64,000 bases of DNA from an uncultured Granulosicoccus sp. (GCA_947495035.1 CANLXI010000028.1:1-64000); one strand, 5' to 3'; shown: positions 25,147 through 34,520, numbered from the stretch's first letter. Numbers and translations: made by a program. The notes: generated from the letters alone by a model not told the origin.

Positions 25147-26397
25147 ATGTCATTCAACGCACCAGAACTTGTACCAAAGCTGACAACACGTCTCACAGAG
25201 CTGGGTCTGGTCGAGCCAACTCCCGTTCAGGCGGCGCTGTTTGCACCATTGAGTGAAGGTCGGGATGTTCTGGTCGCTGCCAGCACGGGGTCCGGCAAGA
25301 CGCTGGGCTATCTGCTGCCGCTACTCAATCGCCGGCTGCAATCACAGGATCAGTCGCAGCCCTGTACGCTGATCATTGTCCCGACTCGCGAGCTGGTGCA
25401 CCAGCTCGCCGCAGTGCTGAGTGATTTCAAGGCTGTGCTGGAGCCGTGCAAGGTGGTTCGTGTCTGTGGCGGTAGCTCCATCAACACGCAGCTGATGTCG
25501 CTGCGCGGTGGTGCCGACTTTCTGCTGGCGACCCCGGGTCGGCTGCTGGATGTCATTGCTCACAACGGGCTGGATGTTGCGGCTGTCGATATACTGGTAC
25601 TCGATGAAGCCGACCGTCTGCTCGGCGATGGCTTTCAGGAGCAGCTGGATGAACTGGTGGCGTTGTTCAAGCCGCGACAACGTCTCATGGTATCTGCCAC
25701 CTACACGCGCAAGGTACGAGCCAAGGCCGGTTGGCTGCTGAAGAAACCGGTCATTGTCGATCTGGCGCAGGATGCGCCGGTGATCCGGCATCGGGCGATC
25801 CAGGTGGACGAGCAGCAGCGTGGCGATCTGTTGATCAGACTGCTGAGCGAGGGACGACTGTCCACCCCTTTGCTGATCTTCACGGCAGACCGCAAGGGGG
25901 CAGAAAAGCTGTCGGACCGGTTGTGCAAGGCCTCGATCGACAGCGCGGCTCTGCATGGCAAGCTGTCGATGGCGCAGCGGGCATCGGTTCTGCGGCGGCT
26001 GCAGGAAGGCAGATTGCAGGCACTGGTGGCCACGGATCTGGCAGCACGCGGCATCGATGTGCCCAGTCTGCCACTGGTGGTCAGCTACGATCTACCCCGT
26101 TCCGTGGAGCTCTATACCCATCGCATGGGAAGAACGGCGCGGGCGGGCAAGACCGGCGAGGCCATCAGCCTGGTCGACATCAATGCCGAAGCGCATCTGA
26201 CGCTGATGGAAAAACGACTGTCTCTGAGCATTCCGCGTGAGCGCGTCGAAGGCTTCGAGCCGACAAACAGTCTGCGTCCGGTCATTCGTCCAGTCGATGG
26301 CAACGGAGGCATCAAGGGACATCGCATGAGCAAGAAGGACAAGTTGCGTGCGGCTGCTGCCAGAGTGCAGAACGATCCGGATTCGTCCGGCAGCTGA
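25147..26397 (+). CDS. DEAD-box RNA helicase, RhlE/SrmB-like
   Basis: This 416-residue protein has all superfamily 2 DEAD-box motifs: EPTPVQ (Q motif), ASTGSGKT (I), PTRELV (Ia), TPGRLLD (Ib), LDEADRLL (II), SAT (III) and HRMGRTARAG (VI). A short basic C-terminal tail (KGHRMSKKDKLRAAAARVQ) resembles those of ribosome-assembly and RNA-decay helicases of the SrmB/RhlE group. The ATG at 25147 has no clear ribosome binding site but lies directly before the conserved N-terminus. An ATG 69 bp upstream (25078) adds unconserved residues. It is divergent from the Ldh-family gene. Confidence 0.88.
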   Translation: MSFNAPELVPKLTTRLTELGLVEPTPVQAALFAPLSEGRDVLVAASTGSGKTLGYLLPLLNRRLQSQDQSQPCTLIIVPTRELVHQLAAVLSDFKAVLEPCKVVRVCGGSSINTQLMSLRGGADFLLATPGRLLDVIAHNGLDVAAVDILVLDEADRLLGDGFQEQLDELVALFKPRQRLMVSATYTRKVRAKAGWLLKKPVIVDLAQDAPVIRHRAIQVDEQQRGDLLIRLLSEGRLSTPLLIFTADRKGAEKLSDRLCKASIDSAALHGKLSMAQRASVLRRLQEGRLQALVATDLAARGIDVPSLPLVVSYDLPRSVELYTHRMGRTARAGKTGEAISLVDINAEAHLTLMEKRLSLSIPRERVEGFEPTNSLRPVIRPVDGNGGIKGHRMSKKDKLRAAAARVQNDPDSSGS

Positions 26398-26494
26398 TCG
26401 CAGCAGGGTGGAACTTCACCCGTTGCCACATCCTTTTCACGAATCAATCATCCATCACCACCGTTGCACCTGACAACACAACACGGAGATCATC

Positions 26495-27481
26495 ATGCTG
26501 AAGTTCGGAATCCTGTCCACCGCCAAGATCGCTCGGGAACATCTGATACCCGCGATTCAGCAGGCTGAAGGCGCCAGTCTGGAAGGCATCGCCTCGCGCG
26601 ATGCCGGACGTGCTCGCAAGATGGCCGAGCATTTCAATGCACCACAGTCGTTCGGCAGCTACGAGGAAATGCTGGCCTCCCCGGATATCGATGCCATCTA
26701 CATTCCGCTGCCGACCTCGCAGCATGTCGAATGGGCGCACAAGGCGATCACGGCCGGCAAGCATGTTCTGGTCGAGAAACCACTGGCTCTCAAGGCATCC
26801 GAAATCAGCAAGCTGATTCGTGCCAGAGACAAGGCGGGTGTGGTGGTCTCGGAAGCCTTCATGGTGACCTATCACCCGCAGTGGCTGAAGGTCAGGGAGC
26901 TGTTGAAGAAGGGGACCATCGGTACCTTGCGGCGTATCGAATCCTCCTTCACCTATTTCAACAAGGATGCGGGCAACATGCGCAATCAGCTTGAACTGGG
27001 GGGCGGTGCCTTGCCGGATATCGGCGTCTATCCGACCGTCTGCGCACGCTTTGCCACTGGCATGGAGCCGCAGTATGCCAACGCCAGTGTCGAATTCGAT
27101 CCGGATTTCAAGACCGACCGCTATGCCAGCGTGCAACTGAGTTTCGATGGAGTCGACATGAGCTTCTACGTCAGCACCCAGATGGCCAATCGGCAGACCA
27201 TGGTGTTCCATGGCGACAAGGGCTTCATCGAGCTCAGCGCTCCATTCAATTCCAATCTGTACGAAGGGGATGAAGTGCGGGTACACAATGCGAAGCACAA
27301 CGATACCCGTACCTACCGGTTCACCGGCATCAATCAGTACCGCCTGGAGGTCGAAGCCTTCTGCCGGGCTGTTGCAGGCCGGAAACAACCGGTGTTCACG
27401 CTGGAGGAGTCGGTTCTCAATCAGAAGGTCATTGATGCCATATACAAGTCTGGCAAGAGCGGCAAGCGTGTGAAGATCTGA
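26495..27481 (+). CDS. Gfo/Idh/MocA-family NAD(P)-dependent oxidoreductase
   Basis: This 328-residue protein has an N-terminal Rossmann fold (FGILSTAKIAREHLIPAIQ), YIPLPTSQHVEW, and the family signature GKHVLVEKPLAL with the catalytic-site Lys. The C-terminal alpha/beta domain has LELGGGALPDIGVYPTVCAR, with the Asp-x-x-x-Tyr arrangement used in sugar dehydrogenases. Members act on sugars, inositols or dihydrodiols. GGAG stands about 6 nt before the ATG. A nitroreductase-like gene follows 16 bp later with a GGGGGAA site, so the two form an operon, but the joint pathway is unknown. Confidence 0.88.
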   Translation: MLKFGILSTAKIAREHLIPAIQQAEGASLEGIASRDAGRARKMAEHFNAPQSFGSYEEMLASPDIDAIYIPLPTSQHVEWAHKAITAGKHVLVEKPLALKASEISKLIRARDKAGVVVSEAFMVTYHPQWLKVRELLKKGTIGTLRRIESSFTYFNKDAGNMRNQLELGGGALPDIGVYPTVCARFATGMEPQYANASVEFDPDFKTDRYASVQLSFDGVDMSFYVSTQMANRQTMVFHGDKGFIELSAPFNSNLYEGDEVRVHNAKHNDTRTYRFTGINQYRLEVEAFCRAVAGRKQPVFTLEESVLNQKVIDAIYKSGKSGKRVKI

Positions 27482-27497
27482 TATCGGGGGAAATGCC

Positions 27498-28217
27498 ATG
27501 AATCAAGAGAAGGGTGAATCGATGCAAGCCGAGTCCGAGATTGTCGACCGGGTCATTCGATCCCGACATACGCGCAAGGTGATGCTGTCGCCGGACAGTC
27601 TGTCAGAGGCGGCGGCCGTGTGGACCTCCGAGCATGAACAGGCGCTGCGTACGATGATTGAAGGTGCCGCCTGGGCTCCGTTTCATCGCCGGGCCCATGA
27701 AGCAACGCATCGTCAGGGAGCGCTGGACTCGGTGGTTCCCTGGCGTTTTCATGTACTGGACAAGCCAGCCTGTCTTGCCTTGCTGAATCATCTGCAGATG
27801 CAGGCAGAGAGTGACGCCGATCCTCGCTGGGCGCGTGCCTGGCAGTCGAAGATCAAGAACATGCTGTCAGCCTGTGGCGCTCTGGTGCAGGCGACCTGGT
27901 TGCCTGATCCGGCTGAAACCGGTGATGAGCCGCAACTGACGGACAACAATGTCGAGCATATCGCAGCCACCGGCGCCGCCATACAGAATCTGTTGCTGGC
28001 CGCCGAGGCTCGCGGCTGGCGCAGCTACTGGTCCAGCGGCGGAATTCTGCGAGATCCTCAGGTGTTCGAATACCTGGGCATCGGCGCTCGCGAATCACTG
28101 CTGGGCTCCGTGTTCCTGACCCCGGTGGAGGCCGAGGGGGTCACTCTGATCCATGGCGGTCTGCGCGACCAGCGAGGGGAGACTGGCAGCTGGTCCAGAT
28201 GGGTGCAGCTGCCCTGA
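27498..28217 (+). CDS. Nitroreductase-family FMN protein
   Basis: This 239-residue protein has the nitroreductase layout: IRSRHTRKVM near residue 20 (FMN phosphate-binding Arg-Ser-x-Arg), an ALRTMIEGAAWAPFHRRAHE helix (usual form: AxxAPS), VVPWRFHVLD, and late EARGWRSYWSSGGI with YLGI, as in FMN-dependent reductases. GGGGGAA lies 6 nt upstream of the ATG at 27498. It follows the Gfo/Idh gene by 16 bp and should be cotranscribed. Possible roles are reduction of nitro compounds, quinones or enones; the substrate is not visible. Confidence 0.78.
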   Translation: MNQEKGESMQAESEIVDRVIRSRHTRKVMLSPDSLSEAAAVWTSEHEQALRTMIEGAAWAPFHRRAHEATHRQGALDSVVPWRFHVLDKPACLALLNHLQMQAESDADPRWARAWQSKIKNMLSACGALVQATWLPDPAETGDEPQLTDNNVEHIAATGAAIQNLLLAAEARGWRSYWSSGGILRDPQVFEYLGIGARESLLGSVFLTPVEAEGVTLIHGGLRDQRGETGSWSRWVQLP

Positions 28218-28221
28218 CACC

Positions 28222-29409
28222 TCAGGGTTGCTGGGACAGTACGTCCCAGCAGGCGCCCATGGTGTGGTAATCGGTTTTTCCCGGAGGTGATTTCAGCTTG
28301 TCGAACTCGCTGCCGTCGCGATTGCGGATGCGGAACCAGGCCCCTTGCTGGTGATCGATCAGGTGTTGCCAGCTGTACTCCCAGAGTCGATCATAGTCAT
28401 CGGCAAAGCGTGTCTCGCCGGTGATTCGATACAGCCTCCAGGCAGCCGCAAAGGCTTCGGCATGCACCCAGAAATACTTGTGTGCATCGCTGAAGCTGCC
28501 GTCGGGCGCAAAGCCGTAGACCAGCCCTCCGTAGTCTTCATCCCAGCCGTGCTTCATGGCCACGTCATACAGCTCGGTAGCCCGTTTCACCCACAGCGGA
28601 TTGGGGTTTTCCTGATTGAGCGTCAGCAGCAGTTTGGTCCACTCGACCTGATGACCCGGTTGAAAGCCCCAGGGCTTGAACAGATCGTCGGGTTTGTCGA
28701 TGTTGTACTGCATGTCGGCTTGCCACTGCGTATCGTAGTGTTCCCAGATCATGCCGTTGTTGAGTTCTGCCAGTTCCACCGCAAAGCGTTGTGCAAGCAA
28801 CTCGGCCCTGTCCAGATAACGTTTCTGCCGAGTGGCCTGCCATGCTGCCAGCAGCGCTTCACACGAGTGCATGTTGGCATTCTGACCGCGATAGGGGTCC
28901 AGCACGGTCAGGGTGCTGTCCAGTTCATCGGCATAGGCTCGGCCGTCAGCATCCCAGAAGTGTTCTTCCATGAAATGCCAGACATCATCGATGATTTCGG
29001 CAGCTTCAACGATGCCGGCCTGCACACAGCTGGCAGCTGCAAGCATCACGAAGGCATGTCCGTAGGCCATGGCTCGACCATCACTGACCTGCCCGTTCTC
29101 GATTACCCAGGCATAGTGCCCGTCGGGCTGCCGGTGCATCGACTGCAGATAGTCCAGTCCCCTGATTGCCCACAGCCGATGCTGTTCGGAGCCGTGGATT
29201 CGGTAGGCAGTGGCATAGTTGAATACGAAACGGGTCGAGCTGACCAGGTGCCGCATGCCCGGATCATACACAGTGCCGTCATCCATGAAACACTGGTGAA
29301 AGCCGCCGTCCGGGGCCAGCACATGCGGTTCGTAGAAGTCGAGTATGGACTGGATGTGCTGTTGCAGGAAGTCCGGAGACCGGAAGCTGGGCATTTGGAG
29401 TGTATTCAT
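28222..29409 (-). CDS. AGE-family sugar epimerase/isomerase
   Basis: This 395-residue protein has the (alpha/alpha)6-barrel signatures of the N-acylglucosamine 2-epimerase family: SSTRFVFNYATAYR, YGHAFVMLAAASC, NANMHSCEALLAAW, FQPGHQVEWTKLL with the catalytic His, and KYFWVHAEAFAAAW with the second catalytic His. The His pairs fit aldose-ketose isomerases of the mannose isomerase/YihS type rather than GlcNAc epimerase, so mannose-fructose isomerisation is the likeliest reaction. The ATG at 29409 precedes the conserved region; a start at 29460 adds 17 unrelated residues. It ends 4 bp from the convergent nitroreductase. Confidence 0.85.
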   Translation of the reverse strand: MNTLQMPSFRSPDFLQQHIQSILDFYEPHVLAPDGGFHQCFMDDGTVYDPGMRHLVSSTRFVFNYATAYRIHGSEQHRLWAIRGLDYLQSMHRQPDGHYAWVIENGQVSDGRAMAYGHAFVMLAAASCVQAGIVEAAEIIDDVWHFMEEHFWDADGRAYADELDSTLTVLDPYRGQNANMHSCEALLAAWQATRQKRYLDRAELLAQRFAVELAELNNGMIWEHYDTQWQADMQYNIDKPDDLFKPWGFQPGHQVEWTKLLLTLNQENPNPLWVKRATELYDVAMKHGWDEDYGGLVYGFAPDGSFSDAHKYFWVHAEAFAAAWRLYRITGETRFADDYDRLWEYSWQHLIDHQQGAWFRIRNRDGSEFDKLKSPPGKTDYHTMGACWDVLSQQP

Positions 29410-29609
29410 GATCGCAGTATAACCCTGTCTGATGGAACGACCGAATGCCGTATCGCGCACTCAGCTAGTATCATGTACCAAAATGCCTGCGAGACGGCTT
29501 TTGCAGATAACCCGGTAATTCAGAGTTGTCGCCAGGTGGTCGCTAAGGCTGTTGTAGTGGAACACGCCTGCTGCCGCATTCCGGCAGCCAGACAACCTGT
29601 AGACCGAGC

Positions 29610-31040
29610 ATGAACAGAACAGACGATATCAGCAAGGCCGTGAGTTCCCGCACGACCATCAACAAGGCTCTGCGACTCAATCTCGATGAGAAGAAGTACG
29701 GCACCATTGCCGAGATCGGTGCCGGTCAGGAAGTGGCCAGGCAGTTCTTCCTGGCGGGGGCTGCTGCAGGCACCATCGCCAAGACGATGTCTGCCTACGA
29801 CATGCAGTTCTCCGATGCCATCTATGGCACCCAGGAAGGCGGAAGATACGTCAGCAAGGCCCGTGTGAAGGCCATGCTGGACAAGGAGTTCTCCCTGGTG
29901 CTGGAGCGGGTCGGGACATCCCGGTCCCGCTCGTCACGCTTCTTTTCCTACGCCGCAACGGTGTCGGCGAAGAGCTTCAATCGGGATAATGAATGCCATT
30001 CCTGGTGCGGTATCCGAATCCAGATGTATCCTGGTGCGGAGCCATCGGACATTCTGGTGCATGTGCGCATGCGCGAAAAGACTGCCGAACTGCAACAGGA
30101 CACCCTTGGCATTCTGGGGGTCAATCTGATCTATGCCGCGTTCTACTACTTCGAGGATGCGCGCAAGATCATCGACTCGCTGAGCGACAATCTGAATCCG
30201 GAAGCCATCGAGATCGATTCCATCGAATTTCGCGGGCCGTATTTCGAGGATCTGGACAACCGCGCCATGAACCTGCATCTCATTCGCAGCTGGAAGACTC
30301 GCGCAGTGATGTTCGAGCCCGACGGTAGCATCGTGGTACCGGCGGAAATGCTCTACAAGAAGAACGTGCTGACCATACGGGGCTCCTTCCGACCGGTTAC
30401 CCGGCTGAACGTGGACATGATCGAACAGGGGTTTGCCTCCTTCAGTCAACAGGACGGGGTCGAGGCGAACAACAGTATCGTTCTGGCGGAAATATCATTG
30501 AATGATCATTTCGGCAAGGACCTGATGGTGCCGGAGGAAGACCTGCTGGCCCGCGTCAGTCTGCTCAATGCGCTGGGTTACAGTGTCATGGTGTCGGATT
30601 ACACACGTTATTTTTCGTTACGTGCCTATTTCAGGCAATTCACGGCGCTGCAGATCGGTATCGTGCTGGGCATGGCAAACGTCAAGGAAATATTCGACGA
30701 AGACAAGTATGTCGGCGTGGAAGGCGGCATGCTGGAGGGGTTTGGCAAGCTGTTTCCGGACAATACCCGTCTGTTCATCTACCCGGAACTGGATTCGCGC
30801 AAGGAAGTGGCTGATTACACCAGCGTCGAGGTGGACTCCCACGTACGCTTTCTGTACAGGCATTTGCTGGAAAACCGCTTCATTACCGGTATCGATTGCA
30901 GTGACCCCGAACTGCTGAATATCTATTCGCGTGAAGTCCTGACCATGCTGTCCAACGGCCGTGAGGGGTGGGAACAATGCGTTCCCGAACAGGCGGTTGC
31001 CTTGATCAAGTCCAACCGTCTGTTCGGTTTTCGCGGCTGA
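29610..31040 (+). CDS. Conserved protein of unknown function, 476 residues
   Basis: I recognise this as a widespread bacterial family without an assigned function. Relatives begin with a similar block (here YGTIAEIGAGQEVARQFFLAG, then AKTMSAYDMQFSDAIYG). It is cytoplasmic by appearance: no signal peptide, no membrane helix, no beta-barrel features. Other notable blocks are GILGVNLIYAAFYYF, IEFRGPYFEDLDNRAMNLHL, MLYKKNVLTIRGSFRP and GVEGGMLEGFGKLFPDN. Database labels such as TonB receptor or nicotinate-nucleotide adenylyltransferase for relatives find no support in this sequence. The gene stands alone, with a 200-bp gap upstream toward the AGE gene. Confidence 0.8.
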   Translation: MNRTDDISKAVSSRTTINKALRLNLDEKKYGTIAEIGAGQEVARQFFLAGAAAGTIAKTMSAYDMQFSDAIYGTQEGGRYVSKARVKAMLDKEFSLVLERVGTSRSRSSRFFSYAATVSAKSFNRDNECHSWCGIRIQMYPGAEPSDILVHVRMREKTAELQQDTLGILGVNLIYAAFYYFEDARKIIDSLSDNLNPEAIEIDSIEFRGPYFEDLDNRAMNLHLIRSWKTRAVMFEPDGSIVVPAEMLYKKNVLTIRGSFRPVTRLNVDMIEQGFASFSQQDGVEANNSIVLAEISLNDHFGKDLMVPEEDLLARVSLLNALGYSVMVSDYTRYFSLRAYFRQFTALQIGIVLGMANVKEIFDEDKYVGVEGGMLEGFGKLFPDNTRLFIYPELDSRKEVADYTSVEVDSHVRFLYRHLLENRFITGIDCSDPELLNIYSREVLTMLSNGREGWEQCVPEQAVALIKSNRLFGFRG

Positions 31041-31140
31041 TGATGCAATCGTCAGTTGCAGCCCAGCAGGGCTGAGGCCCGGCTGGCTGCAGACTGCCCG
31101 GGAGATCGCAATGCCGGCCGCAGATGGCGCCTGAGCCGGC

Positions 31141-32133
31141 TCAGGCGTTCACATCCACGACCACACGGCCCTTGATCTGACCCTTGAGAATCTGTGCTCC
31201 CAATTCGGGCAGGTCGGCCAGGGTGGCAGTCTGGATCATGCCTTCGAGCTTCTCCATCGGCAGTGATTCGGAGAGCTTCTTCCAGGCGGCCAGGCGGTTG
31301 TCATAGGGCTGCATGACGGAATCGATGCCCAGCAGGTTCACCCCGCGAAGCAGAAACGGAATGACGGTCGCCGGCAGTTTTGCACCACCGGCCAGACCGA
31401 TGGAGGCGGCACTGGCACCGTATTTCAGCTGACCGAGTACGCGGGCCAGCATGGCGCCTCCCACGGCGTCTACACAGCCAGCCCAGGTTTCGGCTTCCAG
31501 TGGCTTCTTGACCGTCTCTTCAAGATCTTCTCGAGGCACGATGGTCGTGGCACCCAGTTCCTTCAGATACTCGGCGGTCTCCGGTCGTCCGGTCACCGCT
31601 GCCACCTCATGGCCCAGGTTGCTCAGAATGGCCGTTGCCACTGAACCCACACCACCGGCAGCTCCGGTGACCAGTACCTGGCCCTGACCCGGCGTCAGAC
31701 CATGTTTCTCCAGCGCCATGACGGCCAGCATGGCGGTAATGCCGGCTGTACCCACGGCCATGGCCTGATAGGTGGACAATCCGTCTGGCAGTGGAACCAG
31801 CCAGTCGGCCTTGACGGACGCTTTCTGGGAATAGCCTCCCCACCAGGCCTCACCCACGCGCCAGCCGGTCAGGACTACCTTGTCGCCTGTCTTGTAACGC
31901 GGGTCGCTGGAGCTTTCTACCGTGCCGGCAAAGTCGATGCCGGGTACATGTGGGTAGTTTCTGACCAGGCCACCTCCGGGTCCGACGCACAAACCGTCCT
32001 TGTAGTTGACCGTCGAGTATTCCACGGCCACGAGGACCTCACCATCGGGCAACTGGCTTTCTTCCAACTGCCGCACGCTGGCCGAGGTCTTGCCTTCGTC
32101 GTCTCGCTCTACGAGCAATGCCTTGAAACTCAT
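31141..32133 (-). CDS. acuI: Acrylyl-CoA reductase AcuI/YhdH-type oxidoreductase
   Basis: This is a 330-residue zinc-independent medium-chain reductase. N-terminal blocks are STVNYKDGLCVGPGG and PHVPGIDFAGTVESS; the NADPH site is VLVTGAAGGVGSVATAIL; SIGLAGGAKLPATVIPFLLRGVNLLGIDSV is diagnostic of the YhdH/YhfP (AcuI) group. AcuI reduces toxic acrylyl-CoA to propionyl-CoA, often in marine bacteria that degrade dimethylsulfoniopropionate. No DMSP lyase is in the window, so a general detoxifying role is as likely. The gene is monocistronic and divergent from trhO. Confidence 0.9.
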   Translation of the reverse strand: MSFKALLVERDDEGKTSASVRQLEESQLPDGEVLVAVEYSTVNYKDGLCVGPGGGLVRNYPHVPGIDFAGTVESSSDPRYKTGDKVVLTGWRVGEAWWGGYSQKASVKADWLVPLPDGLSTYQAMAVGTAGITAMLAVMALEKHGLTPGQGQVLVTGAAGGVGSVATAILSNLGHEVAAVTGRPETAEYLKELGATTIVPREDLEETVKKPLEAETWAGCVDAVGGAMLARVLGQLKYGASAASIGLAGGAKLPATVIPFLLRGVNLLGIDSVMQPYDNRLAAWKKLSESLPMEKLEGMIQTATLADLPELGAQILKGQIKGRVVVDVNA

Positions 32134-32304
32134 GATTTTCCGTATTCCAGTTGTTGACCCAGACAGGAATCCTGCCCGACTGTCCCTATATTGTCGACCA
32201 TCTGGCAGGCGAAATCGGTTCGTCCGGCCGCGAAACGCCCTTGCGGGGGGATGCGGCTGTTAAAATGCGGCCCATTGTCTTTTCTCTTCACGGGTAGTTC
32301 AGTG

Positions 32305-33120
32305 ATGTCCGACGCGCCCATCGTCAATCTTTCCGGTTACCGCTTTGTGCATCTGGATGACCTGCCGGCCATACAGTCCGCCATGAAACAGGCTTTCAGC
32401 GAGGTCGGCCTGCAGGGGTCGGTCATGCTCGCTTCGGAAGGCATCAATGTGTCGATTGCAGGTACACGCGAACAGGTCACGGCCGCCCGCCAATGGTTCG
32501 ATCAGGACCCCCGGTTTGCCGATCTGTGGCTCAAGGAAAGCTATTCGGCGGATGTGCCGTATCGTCGCCTGCGCATACGCAGGCGCACCGAGATCATCGC
32601 CTTCGACGGGCAGGATTCCGAGAAGCTGCAGGCACGGCGTCCGCCTGCGCCTTCGCTGGCACCGGAAACGCTGTGCCAGTGGCTGGATGAGTCCAGAGAC
32701 ATGACCTTGCTGGATACGCGCAACGATTACGAGATCGTATCGGGGACCTTTCCGGCGTCCACACACTTGAATATCAAGCACTTCCGCAACTTCAAGGTGG
32801 CGGTCGACAAGGCCCTGGCAGAAGGCCGGCTGGACAGGGACAAACCGATGGTGACCTATTGCACCGGCGGAATACGCTGCGAAAAGGCTGCACCGTGGTT
32901 ACTGGAGAAAGGGTTTCGCGAGGTTTATCAGATTGAAGGAGGTCTGCTCAACTACCTGCAGAGCTGTGGTTCGCGTCACTGGGAAGGCGATTGTTTCGTC
33001 TTCGATGACCGTGTCGAACTGACTCCGGAGCTGCAGCCTACCGGTGCGGGTTTGTGCGATCACTGTCAGCTGGCTGTCCCCGCTGGTACCGAGTGTCGTT
33101 GTCAGCTGGGCCGCCACTGA
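32305..33120 (+). CDS. trhO: tRNA uridine(34) hydroxylase TrhO (rhodanese-domain)
   Basis: This 271-residue protein has the TrhO (YceA) layout: an N-terminal acylphosphatase-like domain (GSVMLASEGINVSIAGT), a rhodanese domain with TLLDTRNDYEI and active loop CTGGIRCEKA (catalytic Cys), and a Cys-rich C-terminal segment (CDHCQLAVPAGTECRCQ) that may bind metal. TrhO hydroxylates wobble uridine of certain tRNAs in an oxygen-dependent way. The ATG at 32305 matches the expected N-terminus; a GTG directly before it is also possible. It is divergent from acuI and convergent with the diguanylate cyclase gene. Confidence 0.92.
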   Translation: MSDAPIVNLSGYRFVHLDDLPAIQSAMKQAFSEVGLQGSVMLASEGINVSIAGTREQVTAARQWFDQDPRFADLWLKESYSADVPYRRLRIRRRTEIIAFDGQDSEKLQARRPPAPSLAPETLCQWLDESRDMTLLDTRNDYEIVSGTFPASTHLNIKHFRNFKVAVDKALAEGRLDRDKPMVTYCTGGIRCEKAAPWLLEKGFREVYQIEGGLLNYLQSCGSRHWEGDCFVFDDRVELTPELQPTGAGLCDHCQLAVPAGTECRCQLGRH

Positions 33121-33189
33121 CACGCAGCGGCCCGGCTCAGAGCCCGAGAGGAGCGTCTCCTGTCTTGATCCGTCCTGCCGCTCGTTACC

Positions 33190-34275
33190 TCAGGACATGC
33201 CGGCCAGCATGGCTTCGCCGCGTTCGCCGGACTTTCGTTGCTCGTTGAGGACAACCCGGTTGCGCCCTCGGCGCTTCGCTTCGTACAGGCTGTCATCACT
33301 GCGTTTCGCCCAGCTCTCCCAGCTTTCCTCCGATTCCAGTTCGGCGACACCGATGCTGATCGTGATACGGCACATACCCGTGAAGTCGGCGGCAGCCACC
33401 GCCTGGCGCAAGCGCTCTGCAGTCTCGGTCGCCGCGCATTGATTGGCACCTTTGAGCACCACCGTGAATTCCTCTCCACCCATGCGGAAAATGGCATCCT
33501 CGTCTCGCAGCATGTCTCGCAGCAAATGGCCGACCATGCTCAGTACTTGGTCGCCTGCCGCATGGCCTCGGGTATCGTTGAGAAGCTTGAAATTGTCGAT
33601 GTCGATGGCCAGCAGACTGACGGGCTGACGATAGCGGTCATGCAGTCTGACCGCCTGCTCCATGCAGTCGTTGTAGGTCAGGCGATTGAGCAGGCCTGTC
33701 AGAGGGTCCAGCACCAGTTGTCGTTGCAGCTGCTGACGTTGACCGTCAATCACGTTCACCATGATGGCTGCAAACAGGCTGACGGCGCCAAGACTGGCAG
33801 TGACTCGCAGTGCATAGTCGTTGTCCAGCGTCATCCACACCATGGGCATGGCAAAGATCAGGATGGTGAGATTGGCCATCCAGGCACGACGTTCCGACAG
33901 CATGCAATAGGCGGCCAGCACGATCGGATAGCACCAGAAACTGGCAATGATGCCATCCATGCGGAAAATGTTGGTCATGAACATCATGCCAGCCGGAAAC
34001 AGGCCATACAGGGTCAGGAATTGATGACAGATGCCACGCATGGCCATCCAGGCATTGGCCAGCAGTATGAACACCACGGCCATGGATCCGATACCGATGG
34101 CCGTCTCGCCGCGTATCAGGTCGTAGACGCCGACCGGCAGCATGAAGAGTATGGCTGCCGCAGCAACACCCAATGTGGCCTTCGACCTGAAATCCGTAAC
34201 AGGGTCGTCTTCATTCCTGACCGATAGTGTGGAACTCACCCTGGCTTCTCCCTGCGATGCTGGTTCTTCCGACAC
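33190..34275 (-). CDS. Membrane diguanylate cyclase (GGDEF)
   Basis: This 361-residue protein has six predicted membrane helices (residues ~35-175), a short linker and a GGDEF domain beginning DPLTGLLNR. The active site is MGGEEF. An allosteric inhibition site RxxD (RDED) lies exactly five residues before it, so the enzyme should be active and product-inhibited. It makes cyclic di-GMP. The membrane part has no recognised sensor signature and only short loops. It is divergent from the amylosucrase gene, with 245 bp between them that holds inverted repeats but no gene. Confidence 0.92.
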   Translation of the reverse strand: MSEEPASQGEARVSSTLSVRNEDDPVTDFRSKATLGVAAAAILFMLPVGVYDLIRGETAIGIGSMAVVFILLANAWMAMRGICHQFLTLYGLFPAGMMFMTNIFRMDGIIASFWCYPIVLAAYCMLSERRAWMANLTILIFAMPMVWMTLDNDYALRVTASLGAVSLFAAIMVNVIDGQRQQLQRQLVLDPLTGLLNRLTYNDCMEQAVRLHDRYRQPVSLLAIDIDNFKLLNDTRGHAAGDQVLSMVGHLLRDMLRDEDAIFRMGGEEFTVVLKGANQCAATETAERLRQAVAAADFTGMCRITISIGVAELESEESWESWAKRSDDSLYEAKRRGRNRVVLNEQRKSGERGEAMLAGMS

Positions 34276-34419
34276 CGACCCTGATCCCGGGAAGCGTGTC
34301 CTTCTGGTAAGTAAAACAGTAAAACCGGCCCAGTAGACGTTACTTGAAGCTGTGCCTTGATGACTGGTAATGTTGCCCCTGTAGCAGAGCCTGTTTACGT
34401 GTCTACAGGTTAACCTTTT

Positions 34420-34445
34420 GTCAGTGGCCGTGAGAGAACACTGAC
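34420..34445. promoter_or_regulatory. Inverted repeat upstream of amylosucrase
   Basis: GTCAGTG (34420-34426) and CACTGAC (34439-34445) form a perfect 7-bp inverted repeat with a 12-bp spacer, 75-100 bp before the amylosucrase start. A second, looser pair (CTGTAG at 34379-34384 and CTACAG at 34403-34408) lies just upstream. The spacing suits a dimeric regulator, which is not identified. Confidence 0.35.
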
Positions 34446-34520
34446 TTGTCTGTATGGTTAGGTTACACGAGCGGGGGCCTCTGCGCTGTCGATCATTGGA
34501 AGTGGCGATTGGCTTGAAGA

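Noticed and set aside
26444-27499. Minus-strand frame of 351 codons
   Set aside because: It is antisense to the Gfo/Idh/MocA gene with a clear Rossmann motif and ribosome binding site.
28345-29613. Plus-strand frame of 422 codons
   Set aside because: It is antisense to the AGE-family gene and shows no recognisable domain.
29610-31040. TonB-dependent receptor or nicotinate-nucleotide adenylyltransferase label
   Set aside because: There is no signal peptide, plug or barrel pattern and no nucleotidyltransferase HxGH motif.
33238-34227. Plus-strand frame of 329 codons rich in His and Gln
   Set aside because: It is antisense to the GGDEF gene and has the composition of a reverse-strand shadow.
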